Source of the DNA: Epithemia pelagica
Taxonomy: Eukaryota; Bacillariophyta; Bacillariophyceae; Surirellales; Surirellaceae
DNA: 64,000 bases
Direction of reading: 5' to 3'
NCBI GenBank assembly: GCA_946965045.2
Contig: OX337239.1
Location: 2,294,001-2,358,000 of the forward strand
Shown here piece after piece: positions 41,789-52,251 of the stretch (within the stretch, counting starts at the first letter, position 1; every line of letters starts with the position of its first letter). The position numbers were made by a program, and so were the translations under genes. The notes under the pieces were generated by a model. The model did no database searches. It worked only from the letters and a program-made list of their open reading frames with translations, and was not told where the DNA came from.

Positions 41789-42795
41789 TCATTTTTTGGC
41801 TCTCTTCCGGCATCTGCTATACATCGCATTGATATCTCGTTTCGTTTCATTGAGGAGACTTTGATCTACCACAGTCCAGTCCGGCAAGGGCTCGTGCCAA
41901 AATGGACTGTATATCACGGTTTTGCTGTTGGGACGCAAAACAGCGGGAACGTAGGAAAACGACGATCGACTAAGCACCAACACGTCCGCTGTCATCATGT
42001 CATACCAAGCCTCATGGAGAGGCACGTCCAAGACCAATTGGACATTGATGTTTTGCTTGTGACCACCGCCAATCCAATAATCGACATCATCGGTCCAAGG
42101 TTCGAACGATTCTCCAACCGAATGAATCTTGATCAAAATTTTCCGTGGCTGATGGTCTGGAGAATGATGGGCATGTTGCTGCAGCACATATGTTTGCAGA
42201 ATTCGTCTATAATGTGAATTGGGCATATACCGGTGTCCGTATTTGTTGCAGGGATGAACATCCCCCCGTCGAATGTGCACCGCCACAACCAAAGTGTCGT
42301 CGTTCGAAGCATCTGGATTTGGGTGGAGGCGTTGTTTCAAGCGCACAAGACCGGGCCCCACAAATGCTTGTTGGACATGATCTTTCCATGCCGTCGTAAA
42401 GACGGCACGATTCTGATCGCTGTAGTCTCGGTAGTCTTCACGCTGGGCGACCACAATGGTATTGGGTTGTTGTTGTTGTTCTTTTGGCGGACAAGCCATG
42501 GGTAAAAACTGGGCAGAAGCGGGTCCCACGAGTTGTTCCAACAGGTCTCTTGTGGCCCGGATAAAGTTTGGCCGGTAAACTACGTTCGAACTACTGTTCA
42601 GACAAGCTCCTCCATAGGTCCAATTCTTGGAAAACGCATAGGCATGCGCAATCAGCATATCATGAAGAACCGCACCCCCTCGATCCGACCGAAGCTGAGT
42701 GTATACAATGGTATTTGTGGTTGCTGTGGATGGTGAGGTAGGTGTCGTAGCATTTGTTGTTGTTGTTGTCGTCGGATGAGGTGGAAACGTATCAG

Positions 42796-42839
<44 letters not shown>

Positions 42840-43063
42840 AGTGGTGTTGTTGAAATAGGCGGGAGATTGGAAATGGTCGTTAGACTCGTATTCCAATCGA
42901 CAACACTGATGTAGTAGAGTTGGTAAAATGTGCCAGCCCCGGCAATGAGTATGAACCGAGCCAGTAAATACGGCATTCGCAAGAATACACGACCAGCACC
43001 AGATGAGGACGACACTGGCCGAGAAAAAGAAGTTGAAGAGTGGCTGCCCATGTTGGCCATCAT
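41789..43063 (-). CDS. Type II membrane glycosyltransferase-like protein (fucosyltransferase-like motif)
   Basis: From the Met at 43063 (alternatives at 43060 and 43051) the protein is about 424 aa. One hydrophobic segment near residues 36-56 (YLLARFILIAGAGTFYQLYY) follows a short polar N-terminus, a Golgi type II layout. A Thr-rich stem with a T15 run comes next. The lumenal part contains RSDRGGAVLHDMLIAHAYA and VVAVHIRRGDVHPCNKYGH; the HIRRGD motif is typical of GDP-fucose-binding glycosyltransferases. Later come YRRILQTYVLQQH and LVLDVPLHEAWYDMMTADVL followed by LVLSRSSFSYVPAVL, the usual nucleotide-sugar end of such folds. Substrate is unknown. The start codon lies only about 107 bp from the LTR of a copia element, so its promoter has been displaced or replaced. 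Confidence 0.7.
42795..42839. repeat. (GTT)15 microsatellite
   Basis: Forty-five bp of uninterrupted GTT. On the minus strand it encodes the poly-Thr run in the glycosyltransferase stem. Confidence 0.95.
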
Positions 43064-43169
43064 GCTAACAGGGTCTGGTTGCTCATTCGTCCTGATGACG
43101 ACCTTTTTGCCTTTTTGTGTTGCTAAAAGTTCGCTTATCAGAAAGATTATACGTTCATTACAGACAAAT

Positions 43170-43409
43170 TGAATAAAAACTGACGGACAGACGCAATATA
43201 CGGCTTGCAACAATCAAATTATCAGAAATTATAATGACTAAACTAGGGGTGCCCTTTGGGGGCAAATCGCTCACGTAGGGGCCAAATAGCGACCACGGTA
43301 CCCACTAGCGAACACATAACTAGGGGCCGGGCGATGCCAGGCGGTGCGTAGCGAGGCATGGCGAGGCCCTTCGTAGGTTACAAAGGGGGCGCCCGTGATT
43401 ATTTATTCA
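43170..43409 (-). repeat. 3' LTR of the copia element
   Basis: 240 bp, TG...CA with 8-bp inverted ends TGAATAAA/TTTATTCA; identical to 50340-50579. It lies about 107 bp upstream of the glycosyltransferase start codon and could drive or disturb its transcription. Confidence 0.95.
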
Positions 43410-43531
43410 GTCCCCGCGAACAAAATCGGGGTGGGCAACTTCGTTTAGTTCGTCATGTCAGCAGAGGCCGGTCCAGTACGTCGGACTATTCTTCAAAAGG
43501 GGGCGATCCCATTTTGGATCTAAAAGGGGTG

Positions 43532-46500
43532 CTACCACATGATACGTTGGGCCAGGAATCGCAATCGAGGTCCGGGTAGCAGTTTGGTTAGGATATCGGC
43601 AAGATTCGTTTCACCTTCTTCCCATGCAATGCGCACAAGTCCAGCGGCTTGCGCTTCACGAGTCCGATGATAAGCAATTGCGTTGTGCTTCTTCTTTAGG
43701 ACTGATTCCGGCTGCGTCGAGTTTTTAAACACAGATTCATTGTCGCAAAACACATTCGTCTCTCCATCCAACGGGATACCCATCATTCGCAACTTATAAC
43801 GAAATGCTTCAATCATTTCAATGGCAGTCTTCATCGCCACGAACTCACTGCCAAATGTAGACGTCTCAACAGTGTTTTGTCGTTTTGAATACCACATGAT
43901 CGGTGCTCGTTGCAAGAACAGTAGGACTCCTGTTTGAGAGCGCCGTGTGACACGACATCCAGCATGATCAGCATCGACAAAGCAAGTCGTGGTGACAGCG
44001 TTTCCACGCGGTGCTGGTGCGTTTGGCGGAATCGGCTCGGCAGCATCAGGATAATACTCAGACCAATCCGGTCTGGTAAAACGTGACTCGTCGAAGTCAG
44101 GGGTTGTGTCGTCGAACACAATGGCGGATTTATCGTACTTCTTCAGATACGCGAAGATGTGCAACGTTTGCTCGAGATGTCCTTCTCGTGGATTCGCCAT
44201 AAAACGGGACATATGGGAGACTGCGGTTGTAATGTCGATACGACCGAGTTCTACAATCCAACGGAGAATACCGATCAGTCCTTGGTAATAGTTTGCACGT
44301 CTTGCGTCGAGTTCAGGAGTCGCGTCCAATTCCGGGCGATATCCGTCGGCGATCGGCGTCGTCACTTTTGACTTCAGCTTTTCTCCGGATTTCTCCAGTT
44401 CCGTTTCGACCTCGGCAAGAGCACGCTTACAATACTTGTCAGCGGACATGGCCCAACGATCACGGTTCGACGGATCTTGCGTGTCGGGTATGGTATAACG
44501 CCGTATTTCGGATCCCAAGTATTCGTCTGGTGGTTTGATACTGTCGGGCTTGATCGTATAGCGCCTCTGCAGGTCCTGCATCACGGTTTTGGGATCATGA
44601 CTAACAATCAGCAGATCATCAATGTAGACCAAAACATACTCGTAATATTGGAACCCATCAGATGGTCGAGTGTTCGCTCGAAGCCATACATCCGGATCAG
44701 CTTGACACATCTTAAATCCCATATCGCGGAGCGTTGCGGCGATGTGATCACGCCACCTTGCGGCAGAACTTTTGAGACCATATAATGCGCGCACTATCAG
44801 TGCAGGTTGTCCAACCTTATCTGGTCCAAATTCGAGTCCCGCGGTGGTATAGGTCTTCTCTTTAGTCGGTGCGTTGAGATATGCGTTTTGCACGTCCCCG
44901 ACGAGAACATCTAGACCATTTAGTGCAGCGATAGTAAAAGCAATGCGTACGCTATCGCGTGATACCACACTAGAATAGGTCGATTCTTTGGGTGGATCTG
45001 TTTTGTGGCCTCCGGCCACCAACCGTGCTTTTCGTCGCAGGTCTGATTTGATGTCAAAAACCATATGGCAGGGGATATGCTTGTATCCAGAAGGCACTTC
45101 GCCATCAGCTGGAAATTCGAAAGCAATGCCAACGTTCTTCATTTCTTTCTCAATAGCCTTACGCCAGAAGTCAGTCCCCGTTCGGCGGTCAATCGCCAGG
45201 GCTTCTTCCACAGAGTGGGGCAACTCAATGCCATATTTGTGCGTTCGCTTCCAATAACGTGACTTTACCTTTTTGATAATACGGTCTCGTTTGCGAAGTG
45301 CACGTGGCACCCACCATGCGAAAGCAGGTTCTTTTGCGATGCCAGTGGATACTGCGTATTCGGCGGCTTCAATCATATTTCCATTCTTGACGTCTTTGAG
45401 CGGCAGCCAAACAGTCGATTGATCGGACAGTTCACATTGTAATTCCCAGCCTTTCGTTGTGTGGTGTGATGTGCCGTCAAGGAACGATGCGTCTGTTCGC
45501 TTAACTGCGGTCTCATCACTGCGGTGACCCACAATGGCTTTCAATGTGTTGAACGCATTGCCCTCCGGGTCAACTTGCGAATACAGATTCTCTGCGATCA
45601 TATTGGTTGCATACGACTCGACCGATCCATCCGGAAACTGTACATCGTAGTACCGGGTATCAAGGATTGGGTTTGCGTCGCGCTCACCAATAGGTCGCCC
45701 ATGAGCATCTTTCGTGCGTCCAATGATTTTCGCTCGAGCGCTTTCACCTCCTCGCGGCAGCATGACTTCAGCGGTGAGGTATTCGTCTAGTTCCTCCGGC
45801 GTGTACGCGTCGGATTCCAGGGCTTCGGCCTCTGGGAACAAGGGCTCTAGAAGTTCACCTTCGTCAAAGAGGTCTGGGGGTGGATCGCTCCCAGTTGTGC
45901 CATCAGATGGCGGCTCTTTCATTTGCGTTTGAATAGCGGTATCATAGTCCAACAACTGCTGATGAATCGTCGGATTCTTCAGGTCGTCTTCCGGAATGGC
46001 CCACACATCTTTCCGTGTGACATGATTGCCCTCTTGCGTTAGGATTTCATAGGCCATATCATCGGTGCAATCATCGGCTAAGCCCAACCATCGGCCAATC
46101 AGTCTTTTTTCGAAGGGAAACTGTGCCATGGGCATGCGATAATACACCGGCTGATAGAATTGGAACATGGCTAATGGAGAGATGTCTGGCGTTGAGCCAA
46201 TTACATGCTCGAACGGTGTACGTCCATCTAATTCAGGGATATCGGATGCCGTGAGTTGCCGTACGTGTGAGCACCATTTAAGAGCATAGCTCCATAAACG
46301 TCGTGGTGCGCCGGTCGTCCTCATAATCTTGACAACTCCCTTCTTTAGTTCACGAATGCTCGCTTCGGCGGCGTTCTGCCATGGACTATAAGGAACCGTT
46401 TTCTCCATCTTTATGCGGTACTCGTTGCATATTTCACGGGACTTCCCTAGGAACAATTCTCGGGCACCATCAGATACCATTGTTTGGGGAATCCCTACAT

Positions 46501-47767
46501 TGTGAATCAGAGACATCAATCCTTCAGGATGTTGCTTTTTCGACTTCCAGGGATAAACGTGGTCGAATCCTTTGCCGTCTGTAAAGATCGAGGCGCCCGT
46601 GTCCCCGTTCAGTGAAACTTCCTTGGCAAACATCTCGTCCGAGAACCAACGGCCTTTCACATTGGGGAATTTGAGCCACGGTGCCTTCTTGCGGACCTTA
46701 CGCTCAGATGGGATTAATACGTTTCGTACTCCAGCCTGTGTCGTCACTTTAAGCGTATTCTTCGCTTTGGGTAAACCAATGCCCCAACGTTGTGACAGTA
46801 CGGCTGCATCAAGCACTCCCTTTCCAGCAGGATCGGCTGGGGAAGACTCGTTAGCAGTCTTGATCATGTACAGCCGACGTTCACGTTTGTCCTCCGGGAC
46901 TACATCAGGCTCCTCCTTCTCTGGATGAACAGTGACCGTCGCTATCAAGCGTTCGTATAGGTCGTCGCCTTGTGCGTCGGCGTCCAGATCGGGTGATGGA
47001 TTGGCAAAAGCATGCTGGTACGTTCGCACTGCTTTGATGAGTCGTGGAATGGAGGATGCGGCAATCGAATTCGGATCGCCATTGCGAACGACAGTAGCGG
47101 CAGCTACACCCAGTTTCTCCTCCGCGTCCGCAAAGGCGGTAGAACGAGGTTGCCATGGGCTATCGGCAGTTAGCACAACTTGTGGCAAGTGTTCCAACTC
47201 GTCAGAAGTGGGTTTGCGAGTGGCGAAACCACTTATCACACCAGCCATGGTGAGCGGGATAGTGAGATCGGCATCCGGTATGTGGATACTATGCGTGCTG
47301 TGCGGGTCAAACTGTTTAGGTACGTCGTTGACAACGATGCCATGGGCACGCATCTGGTTCGGACAGAGTAACGAACTGCCCATACGGTCCCCTAAGAACA
47401 ATGCTTGGTGAATGACAAGCAAGTAAGACTGGTTTTCGCTGTCAGTCCAGACAGTAGCAACAGTCGCAATAGGGACATTGGTCAGCGGGTTATATTCCTC
47501 CGCGAACGGATGCACACTGATATAGCGGTGGGCTTCGGAGAGCATTACGAAGTCTCTTCCCACGGCACAGGTGTCCGCATGTGAGTCCAACTCACAGGTA
47601 AGCTCAATGGTCTCAACACCATATTCGTCGGTGTTCATAGCACATAGACGATGTGCGAAACGTTTAGAATAACTATAATGGGTGCCTACGTGTGCATTCG
47701 ATTGAACAATAAGATTCGTTTTATCAATTTTTACTGCGTCGGCAGCGGATGCACAGGGCACACTCCA
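43532..47767 (-). CDS. pol: Copia pol polyprotein (protease, integrase, reverse transcriptase, RNase H)
   Basis: The frame is open from just after the gag UGA to 43532, about 1411 residues. The protease has ELDSHADTCAVGRD, the form with D-S-H-A-D-T-C seen in diatom copia elements. The integrase core has FTDGKGFDHVYPW, SDGARELF and WQNAAEASIRELKKG, giving D, D and E. A chromodomain-like linker follows (KGWELQCELSDQSTVWLPL). The reverse transcriptase has DVLVGDVQNAYLNAP and the active site VLVYIDDLLIVS with both Asp. RNase H has CFVDADHAGCRVTRRSQTG and TSTFGSEFVAMK. All catalytic motifs look intact. There is no start codon near the beginning: the first codons after UGA are TGG AGT GTG, so pol is probably made by readthrough of the gag stop. 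Confidence 0.93.
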   Translation of the reverse strand, partial: WSVPCASAADAVKIDKTNLIVQSNAHVGTHYSYSKRFAHRLCAMNTDEYGVETIELTCELDSHADTCAVGRDFVMLSEAHRYISVHPFAEEYNPLTNVPIATVATVWTDSENQSYLLVIHQALFLGDRMGSSLLCPNQMRAHGIVVNDVPKQFDPHSTHSIHIPDADLTIPLTMAGVISGFATRKPTSDELEHLPQVVLTADSPWQPRSTAFADAEEKLGVAAATVVRNGDPNSIAASSIPRLIKAVRTYQHAFANPSPDLDADAQGDDLYERLIATVTVHPEKEEPDVVPEDKRERRLYMIKTANESSPADPAGKGVLDAAVLSQRWGIGLPKAKNTLKVTTQAGVRNVLIPSERKVRKKAPWLKFPNVKGRWFSDEMFAKEVSLNGDTGASIFTDGKGFDHVYPWKSKKQHPEGLMSLIHNVGIPQTMVSDGARELFLGKSREICNEYRIKMEKTVPYSPWQNAAEASIRELKKGVVKIMRTTGAPRRLWSYALKWCSHVRQLTASDIPELDGRTPFEHVIGSTPDISPLAMFQFYQPVYYRMPMAQFPFEKRLIGRWLGLADDCTDDMAYEILTQEGNHVTRKDVWAIPEDDLKNPTIHQQLLDYDTAIQTQMKEPPSDGTTGSDPPPDLFDEGELLEPLFPEAEALESDAYTPEELDEYLTAEVMLPRGGESARAKIIGRTKDAHGRPIGERDANPILDTRYYDVQFPDGSVESYATNMIAENLYSQVDPEGNAFNTLKAIVGHRSDETAVKRTDASFLDGTSHHTTKGWELQCELSDQSTVWLPLKDVKNGNMIEAAEYAVSTGIAKEPAFAWWVPRALRKRDRIIKKVKSRYWKRTHKYGIELPHSVEEALAIDRRTGTDFWRKAIEKEMKNVGIAFEFPADGEVPSGYKHIPCHMVFDIKSDLRRKARLVAGGHKTDPPKESTYSSVVSRDSVRIAFTIAALNGLDVLVGDVQNAYLNAPTKEKTYTTAGLEFGPDKVGQPALIVRALYGLKSSAARWRDHIAATLRDMGFKMCQADPDVWLRANTRPSDGFQYYEYVLVYIDDLLIVSHDPKTVMQDLQRRYTIKPDSIKPPDEYLGSEIRRYTIPDTQDPSNRDRWAMSADKYCKRALAEVETELEKSGEKLKSKVTTPIADGYRPELDATPELDARRANYYQGLIGILRWIVELGRIDITTAVSHMSRFMANPREGHLEQTLHIFAYLKKYDKSAIVFDDTTPDFDESRFTRPDWSEYYPDAAEPIPPNAPAPRGNAVTTTCFVDADHAGCRVTRRSQTGVLLFLQRAPIMWYSKRQNTVETSTFGSEFVAMKTAIEMIEAFRYKLRMMGIPLDGETNVFCDNESVFKNSTQPESVLKKKHNAIAYHRTREAQAAGLVRIAWEEGETNLADILTKLLPGPRLRFLAQRIMW

Positions 47768-47770
47768 TCA
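47768..47770 (-). promoter_or_regulatory. In-frame UGA between gag and pol (possible readthrough site)
   Basis: The gag frame ends TCC TCC TGA, then TGG AGT GTG and on into pol in the same frame without another stop. The simplest reading is translational readthrough giving gag-pol at a low ratio. A chance nonsense mutation of a single gag-pol frame is the alternative. Confidence 0.7.
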
Positions 47771-49843
47771 GGAGGAATTAGACTTGTCGGCAGACTTGTC
47801 AGAGACATTCGGGTCACGGACATCGAATTCAAGATCGGCGGAATAACGACCGCATACATTACGCCTTCGCTCTGCGGCAGCCAATTGTCCATTGGCAAGC
47901 ATAGTGTATTTCAAAGCTTCGTCGAACACTTCCGTGTGCTCGGCTAAGCGTCTGCACACATGGTACATTTGGCGCTCTTCTCGTTCATAGCCTGACATTT
48001 TAGACCAGCGCCAAGACCAAACTGGACTATTGTGTACAATAGTGTCGATCTCTTCGCGGAAGCTTCCTTTCAGCATACTTTGGTCATGCTTGGTAAGTGA
48101 GCGGACGTTGCGAGGCCCTTCAGCAAACTTGCCTTTGACCGGTAGCGGCAGCTTTACAAAGATGTCGCCGTGTTCCGGGACTGGTGGGATGGTCATATGA
48201 CTCATATCAGGACGTCCGTCCTCTTCCCATTGCCACATCGGTGGATAGGTCTCGTATTCCCCCATGGGGCGAGTACGTACGGATTTGACGGACGCAGATC
48301 CGGGTTCGTTCGGTTGTGCTTTAGCCTTATGCGCAAAACGTCCAAAGCTGTTGCCAGCTGAGGACTTTGTCGGCTGCGAATCATCTTCGGATGATTTTGC
48401 AGGTGAGGCGGAAGCGCGGAACTTAGAGTGCTTGTCTGGCGACGGTACGTTGTCAACAGAGGAGTCAAGCAAGTTCTCGTCCACTTCCATAATGACCGAT
48501 ACGTTGGTCTTAGCCTCAGGCTTAGCGTCGTCATCAATGTCTACTGAGATTGCGTCCTCAGCAGTACTCCCATGCGACGTTTTCGATCTCTTCGACGATG
48601 CGTTGGAAGAGTCGTCTGTGGTGACGGATCCAAGCTTCCGCTTTTCTTTGCGCTCTTTGCGAAGAGCCTGGACTTGTTTGCGTTCGTCCTCCGTCAGGTC
48701 TGCCCATTCGTCGGCATCGTAGTGACCAGCATGAACGCGGTCCTTCTTTTTCTTGCTCTTTTTCTGATTGCGCCCTTTGCCCTTTCCTTTACTTGGAGTG
48801 GTACTAGCAGCGGCGATCTTGCGAGAGTCGTCCTGCGTTTCGGTTTTGGCGGCACTGTGCACAGTCAAGAAGTATTGCTGGCACGCTTCGAAGTTCTCCA
48901 ACTTCTCCTGGTCACCGTTGACGACGGTCTTTGCTTGGACGAGCGTCGGATCGGTGATCCCATTCATGAAATCGGTCACTTTTTTCGTTTCCGCGACCGT
49001 TTCGCCAAGCTCTTCCAGGGTGTTGTGCGCATGTTGGTGACGGTGAATGTAGTCATGGAAGCGGTACTTCCCTCGTCCTGTAAACTTAGCATTTGCGATC
49101 TGCGCATAAGCCTGTTTCTTGCGCAGGATGCTCGCGGCCTGTCCAGTGGCTTGCCGCTTGACGGTTAGGTAGGCCTCACGGCCGTCCTTTGATTTCGCAT
49201 GCGTTTTAGCAAACGTCCATGCCGGACCATCGTAGATAAGAGGGTAGTACAGCTCATACACTCTGCGTCGGTCGGCTTTGTACTGGTCCCCCTCATGACG
49301 AGTGGTCGCGACTAGGTCGTCGTCAATGCAGTCGTAATCGGCGGTTAGTGCGTCGTCCGGTACGTCGGACTCCTCACGCAATACGTAGGTGAGCGGCACT
49401 CCCGTTGTCGGATTACGGTGCTGACCCAAGTACGTGCGCCACATTCCGTCGTGACGTTCCCAATCGGCAAGGTTCGTTAGCCTTTTGGGTGGTACTGGGT
49501 CATCCTGACCATCAGTGGTGGTGGCATTCGCGAGTTCCGTTACGCGTCTCATCCACTTGGTGATTACGTCACCAGTATAAGCACCAGCATCAAGGTCCTG
49601 ACCACGGACAGAACGGTATTCCAACCACATTCGGAAGCCAAGGAACTTGAGATTGAATTGGTAGGGTAGGGTGACACCGTCAGGTAGGTTCTTGGCTAAT
49701 GTCTTCAGCATGGGCTTGACTTCGTTGATAGGAAACTCCAGGAACTGATCCGTTGTCGTGAAGCCCTGTTGCGTTAGGTACCCAACGGTAGCATTGTCGT
49801 AGCCACAGCGGCCCAGTGCAGTACGGAAGGCATTTGCGGCCAT
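47768..49843 (-). CDS. gag: Copia gag-like protein
   Basis: The 691-aa frame starts MAANAFRTALGRCGYDNATV and contains KFLGFRMWLEYRSVRGQDLD, an alpha-helical capsid-like region (residues 150-330) with VYELYYPLIYDGPAWTFAK, and a Lys-rich nucleic-acid-binding stretch (KGKGKGRNQKKSKKKKDRV). No CCHC zinc knuckle was found; the basic stretch may replace it. The C-terminal 150 residues (PPMWQWEEDGRPDMSH onward) are not typical gag and may be a linker into the protease. It ends in UGA with pol in the same frame. Confidence 0.88.
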   Translation of the reverse strand: MAANAFRTALGRCGYDNATVGYLTQQGFTTTDQFLEFPINEVKPMLKTLAKNLPDGVTLPYQFNLKFLGFRMWLEYRSVRGQDLDAGAYTGDVITKWMRRVTELANATTTDGQDDPVPPKRLTNLADWERHDGMWRTYLGQHRNPTTGVPLTYVLREESDVPDDALTADYDCIDDDLVATTRHEGDQYKADRRRVYELYYPLIYDGPAWTFAKTHAKSKDGREAYLTVKRQATGQAASILRKKQAYAQIANAKFTGRGKYRFHDYIHRHQHAHNTLEELGETVAETKKVTDFMNGITDPTLVQAKTVVNGDQEKLENFEACQQYFLTVHSAAKTETQDDSRKIAAASTTPSKGKGKGRNQKKSKKKKDRVHAGHYDADEWADLTEDERKQVQALRKERKEKRKLGSVTTDDSSNASSKRSKTSHGSTAEDAISVDIDDDAKPEAKTNVSVIMEVDENLLDSSVDNVPSPDKHSKFRASASPAKSSEDDSQPTKSSAGNSFGRFAHKAKAQPNEPGSASVKSVRTRPMGEYETYPPMWQWEEDGRPDMSHMTIPPVPEHGDIFVKLPLPVKGKFAEGPRNVRSLTKHDQSMLKGSFREEIDTIVHNSPVWSWRWSKMSGYEREERQMYHVCRRLAEHTEVFDEALKYTMLANGQLAAAERRRNVCGRYSADLEFDVRDPNVSDKSADKSNSS

Positions 49844-50327
49844 GGTTCAAGGGTCGGATGAAGGGTAGGAGGGTAGTAGAAGGTCAAACGGATGGCAAGG
49901 GAAGGCTTGTTCTTGTGCAGAAATTTGCAATTGTGATGAGAGGAGCGAATTTCTGTGAGCCAACAATCTGCGAGTGAATCGGCGAGTAGTCGTCCGGCGA
50001 TTCCGCGAGCGAGCGAGCTGGCGATCGGCGAATCCGCGAGTCGGCGAACCGGCGATTCCGCGAGCAAGCAGGCACGTGTCGAAAGCCAGCAGGCTTATAT
50101 AATTGGGTCGTACGGAGCGCGTGGATGGACGGTCCACGTGTACGAGCACGTGCACGGTACGTTGTGCAGTCGCAAGTCACAAATTAGCGAGTGGGTCCCA
50201 CAGTGACAAAACAAGTCACAGAGATGACGCAAGCGAGCGAGTGACGAAGCCGCTTAGCGCGAACAACTCCCGAGCGTTGATCAGGCGCTTGCCGTCCGGC
50301 GAACAGTGGGGAAACAACAGACAATTG
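49844..50327 (-). other. Copia 5' leader with GCGA-type short repeats
   Basis: Non-coding leader between the primer site and gag. From 49970 to 50110 it repeats variants of cggcgattccgcgag at irregular spacing, an unusual GC-rich, structure-prone block that could act in packaging or translation. A role is not shown. Confidence 0.6.
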
Positions 50328-50339
50328 GGTCTGATAAAC
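50328..50339 (-). other. Putative primer-binding site next to the 5' LTR
   Basis: Directly after the 5' LTR the minus strand reads GTTTATCAGACC, sharing TATCAGA with the initiator-tRNA-Met complement TGGTATCAGAGC. The match is partial (8 of 12), so the primer is uncertain. Confidence 0.4.
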
Positions 50340-50579
50340 TGAATAAAAACTGACGGACAGACGCAATATACGGCTTGCAACAATCAAATTATCAGAAATT
50401 ATAATGACTAAACTAGGGGTGCCCTTTGGGGGCAAATCGCTCACGTAGGGGCCAAATAGCGACCACGGTACCCACTAGCGAACACATAACTAGGGGCCGG
50501 GCGATGCCAGGCGGTGCGTAGCGAGGCATGGCGAGGCCCTTCGTAGGTTACAAAGGGGGCGCCCGTGATTATTTATTCA
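50340..50579 (-). repeat. 5' LTR of the copia element
   Basis: 240 bp, identical to 43170-43409. It should carry the element's promoter. Confidence 0.95.
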
Positions 50580-50839
50580 AAATCTACCTTGGATCACAGA
50601 TGGGAGTCGTACACAGCTCCCACCAAAATCGGCCACATAGCCGTGGTAGATTCCACACATTCGTCGTTCATTGCCAAATATGGGCCACAATTTCAACACT
50701 CCTCTCAAATCAACCTTGCCGCTGCAATGTTGGTTTGTCATCGTCTTGTGGTCCTTGATTCATCCTAGGTGGTTCGCATCATGCTACCTCCACCTCCATT
50801 CAACCAAGTGGTTCCGCTCATGCATAATCCACTTATCAT
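50580..50839. other. Remnant 3' region of the older copia element
   Basis: Begins with the aaat target duplication of the young copia. It should be the 3' UTR/LTR of the older element, but no matching LTR was found at its other end. No gene was seen. Confidence 0.4.
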
Positions 50840-52147
50840 TCACTCTGTGCCAAAGATGTGGTGAAGCAAGTTCCGAACAAACCCACGCCTCTTCTCTCCA
50901 TTTGGCAGGACCTTGGTCAACAAGTCCGCCTCGTTATCATGAGTGTTTATATAGGTCGTCCTCCACTCGTCCCTTGCCACACCCTCCCGCACAAAATGGT
51001 ATGCAATAGACTGGCTCTTCTTCTTTAGCGCCGAGTCTGGTATTGTAGTGTTCGCCAACACTGACTGATTGTCTCCATAGATTAAACTTGGACCGTCACA
51101 CGGTATTCCAAGCATCCTTAACTTGTACCGTAACCCTCGTAGGTATTCGCAACACTGCTTCATAGCAATAAATTCCGATCCAAAGGATGACGATTCGATT
51201 GATGTTTGCTTCTTGCTCCACCAATATGTCAATGCCAAATTCAGATAGACGAGAAAACCCGTTCGAGATCGTCTCGATACCGTGTCGGAAGCATGATCCG
51301 CATCGACTTTGGCGCGAATCACAAACCCCAATCCTCGAGGCTCCGGCATGTTGGGTGGGAGCTCCTCCTTGCCATCAATATGGCCAAACTCTGAAGCAGT
51401 CCAATCTCTCCGTTCAAAATCTGTTTCGTTAACGATGGGATCGCTTGGATCATACACAAGCTCTGCGTTGTGGTATTTCCTGAGGTATGCGAATACCTGC
51501 AGGACTTGTTGCATATGCCCCTCCCTCGGTAGGGCAAGATGGGACGACAACAATGATACCTCAAGGCAGATGTCGACTCTGCCTAACTCGACAATCCAAC
51601 GCAAAACTCCAATCAAAGATTGATAGTACGAGGCGTCTCCCGGTGACAACTCCGCTGAGACATCCAGTTCTGCTCTGTAGTTGGCCTTCATCGGCGTGTC
51701 TGCTTTGCTTGGTAGAGACCACCTTTTGTTCTCATCCTTGGACAGATGATCTTCCACATTCTTTACGGCGGCTTGAACGTATTGCGAAGAACTGAAGGCC
51801 CATGCTTCGGCTCCATTTTCAAGCACAACCTTCCGAACTCTTGCACCGAGATACAGACTTGGAGGGCCGACCGACTCCTCTTTCAACTCAAAGTATCGGC
51901 CAATTTCCTCCCGGAGAATCTTCTCCGCTCTCTCCCCGATGGCCAAGGCTTCGTCTACATAGAGCAATACATACTCGTAGTACGGTGATCCGTCAGACTT
52001 TTCTGCCGGCCTCATCCAGACATCTGGATCCGTAGGGCATGACTTGAAACCAAGATGACTCATACATGACCTGAGATGGTTCCGAAAATTCTTTCCCGCC
52101 GTCTTCCCTCCATATAGCGCGCGATGAACGAGTGCAACCTTGCCCAC
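50840..52147 (-). pseudogene. Copia pol, RT C-terminal part and RNase H
   Basis: This 435-aa frame continues the pol of the upstream block after a frameshift; the frame is open back to about 52275 (LNGLDVFAADIRNAYLQAP). The RT active site reads YVDEALAIG where YVDD is expected, so one catalytic Asp is now Glu. RNase H motifs KVDADHASDTVSRRSRTG and SSFGSEFIAMKQ are kept. End motif HDNEADLLTKVLPNGEKRRG is typical of copia. Confidence 0.85.
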
Positions 52148-52251
52148 GTTCTCAATTCCAAACTCAGGACCACATATAATATAATCCTTTCTTGAGGATG
52201 GCGCCTGGAGGTACGCATTTCTGATGTCGGCGGCGAAGACATCAAGCCCAT

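Larger units (their letters stand above)
43170..50579 (-). mobile_element. Full-length Ty1/copia retrotransposon (CoDi-like) with identical LTRs
   Basis: Two 240-bp LTRs bound it, each beginning TGAATAAA and ending TTTATTCA; the copies match at every base I compared. The flanks share aaat (43166-43169 and 50580-50583), a 4-bp target duplication; a fifth base does not match. Transcription runs on the minus strand: 5' LTR 50340-50579, long leader, gag (49843-47768), pol (to 43532), 3' LTR 43170-43409. Domain order PR-IN-RT-RH defines copia. Identical LTRs point to a very recent insertion. Confidence 0.95.

Noticed and set aside
47768-47770. Selenocysteine at the gag-pol UGA
   Set aside because: No conserved selenoprotein context; readthrough or nonsense mutation is simpler.
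49970-50110. CRISPR-like array
   Set aside because: Repeat length and spacing are irregular and the block lies in a retrotransposon leader in a eukaryote.
43165-50584. A standard 5-bp copia target duplication
   Set aside because: The fifth base differs (caaat against aaatc); only aaat is shared.
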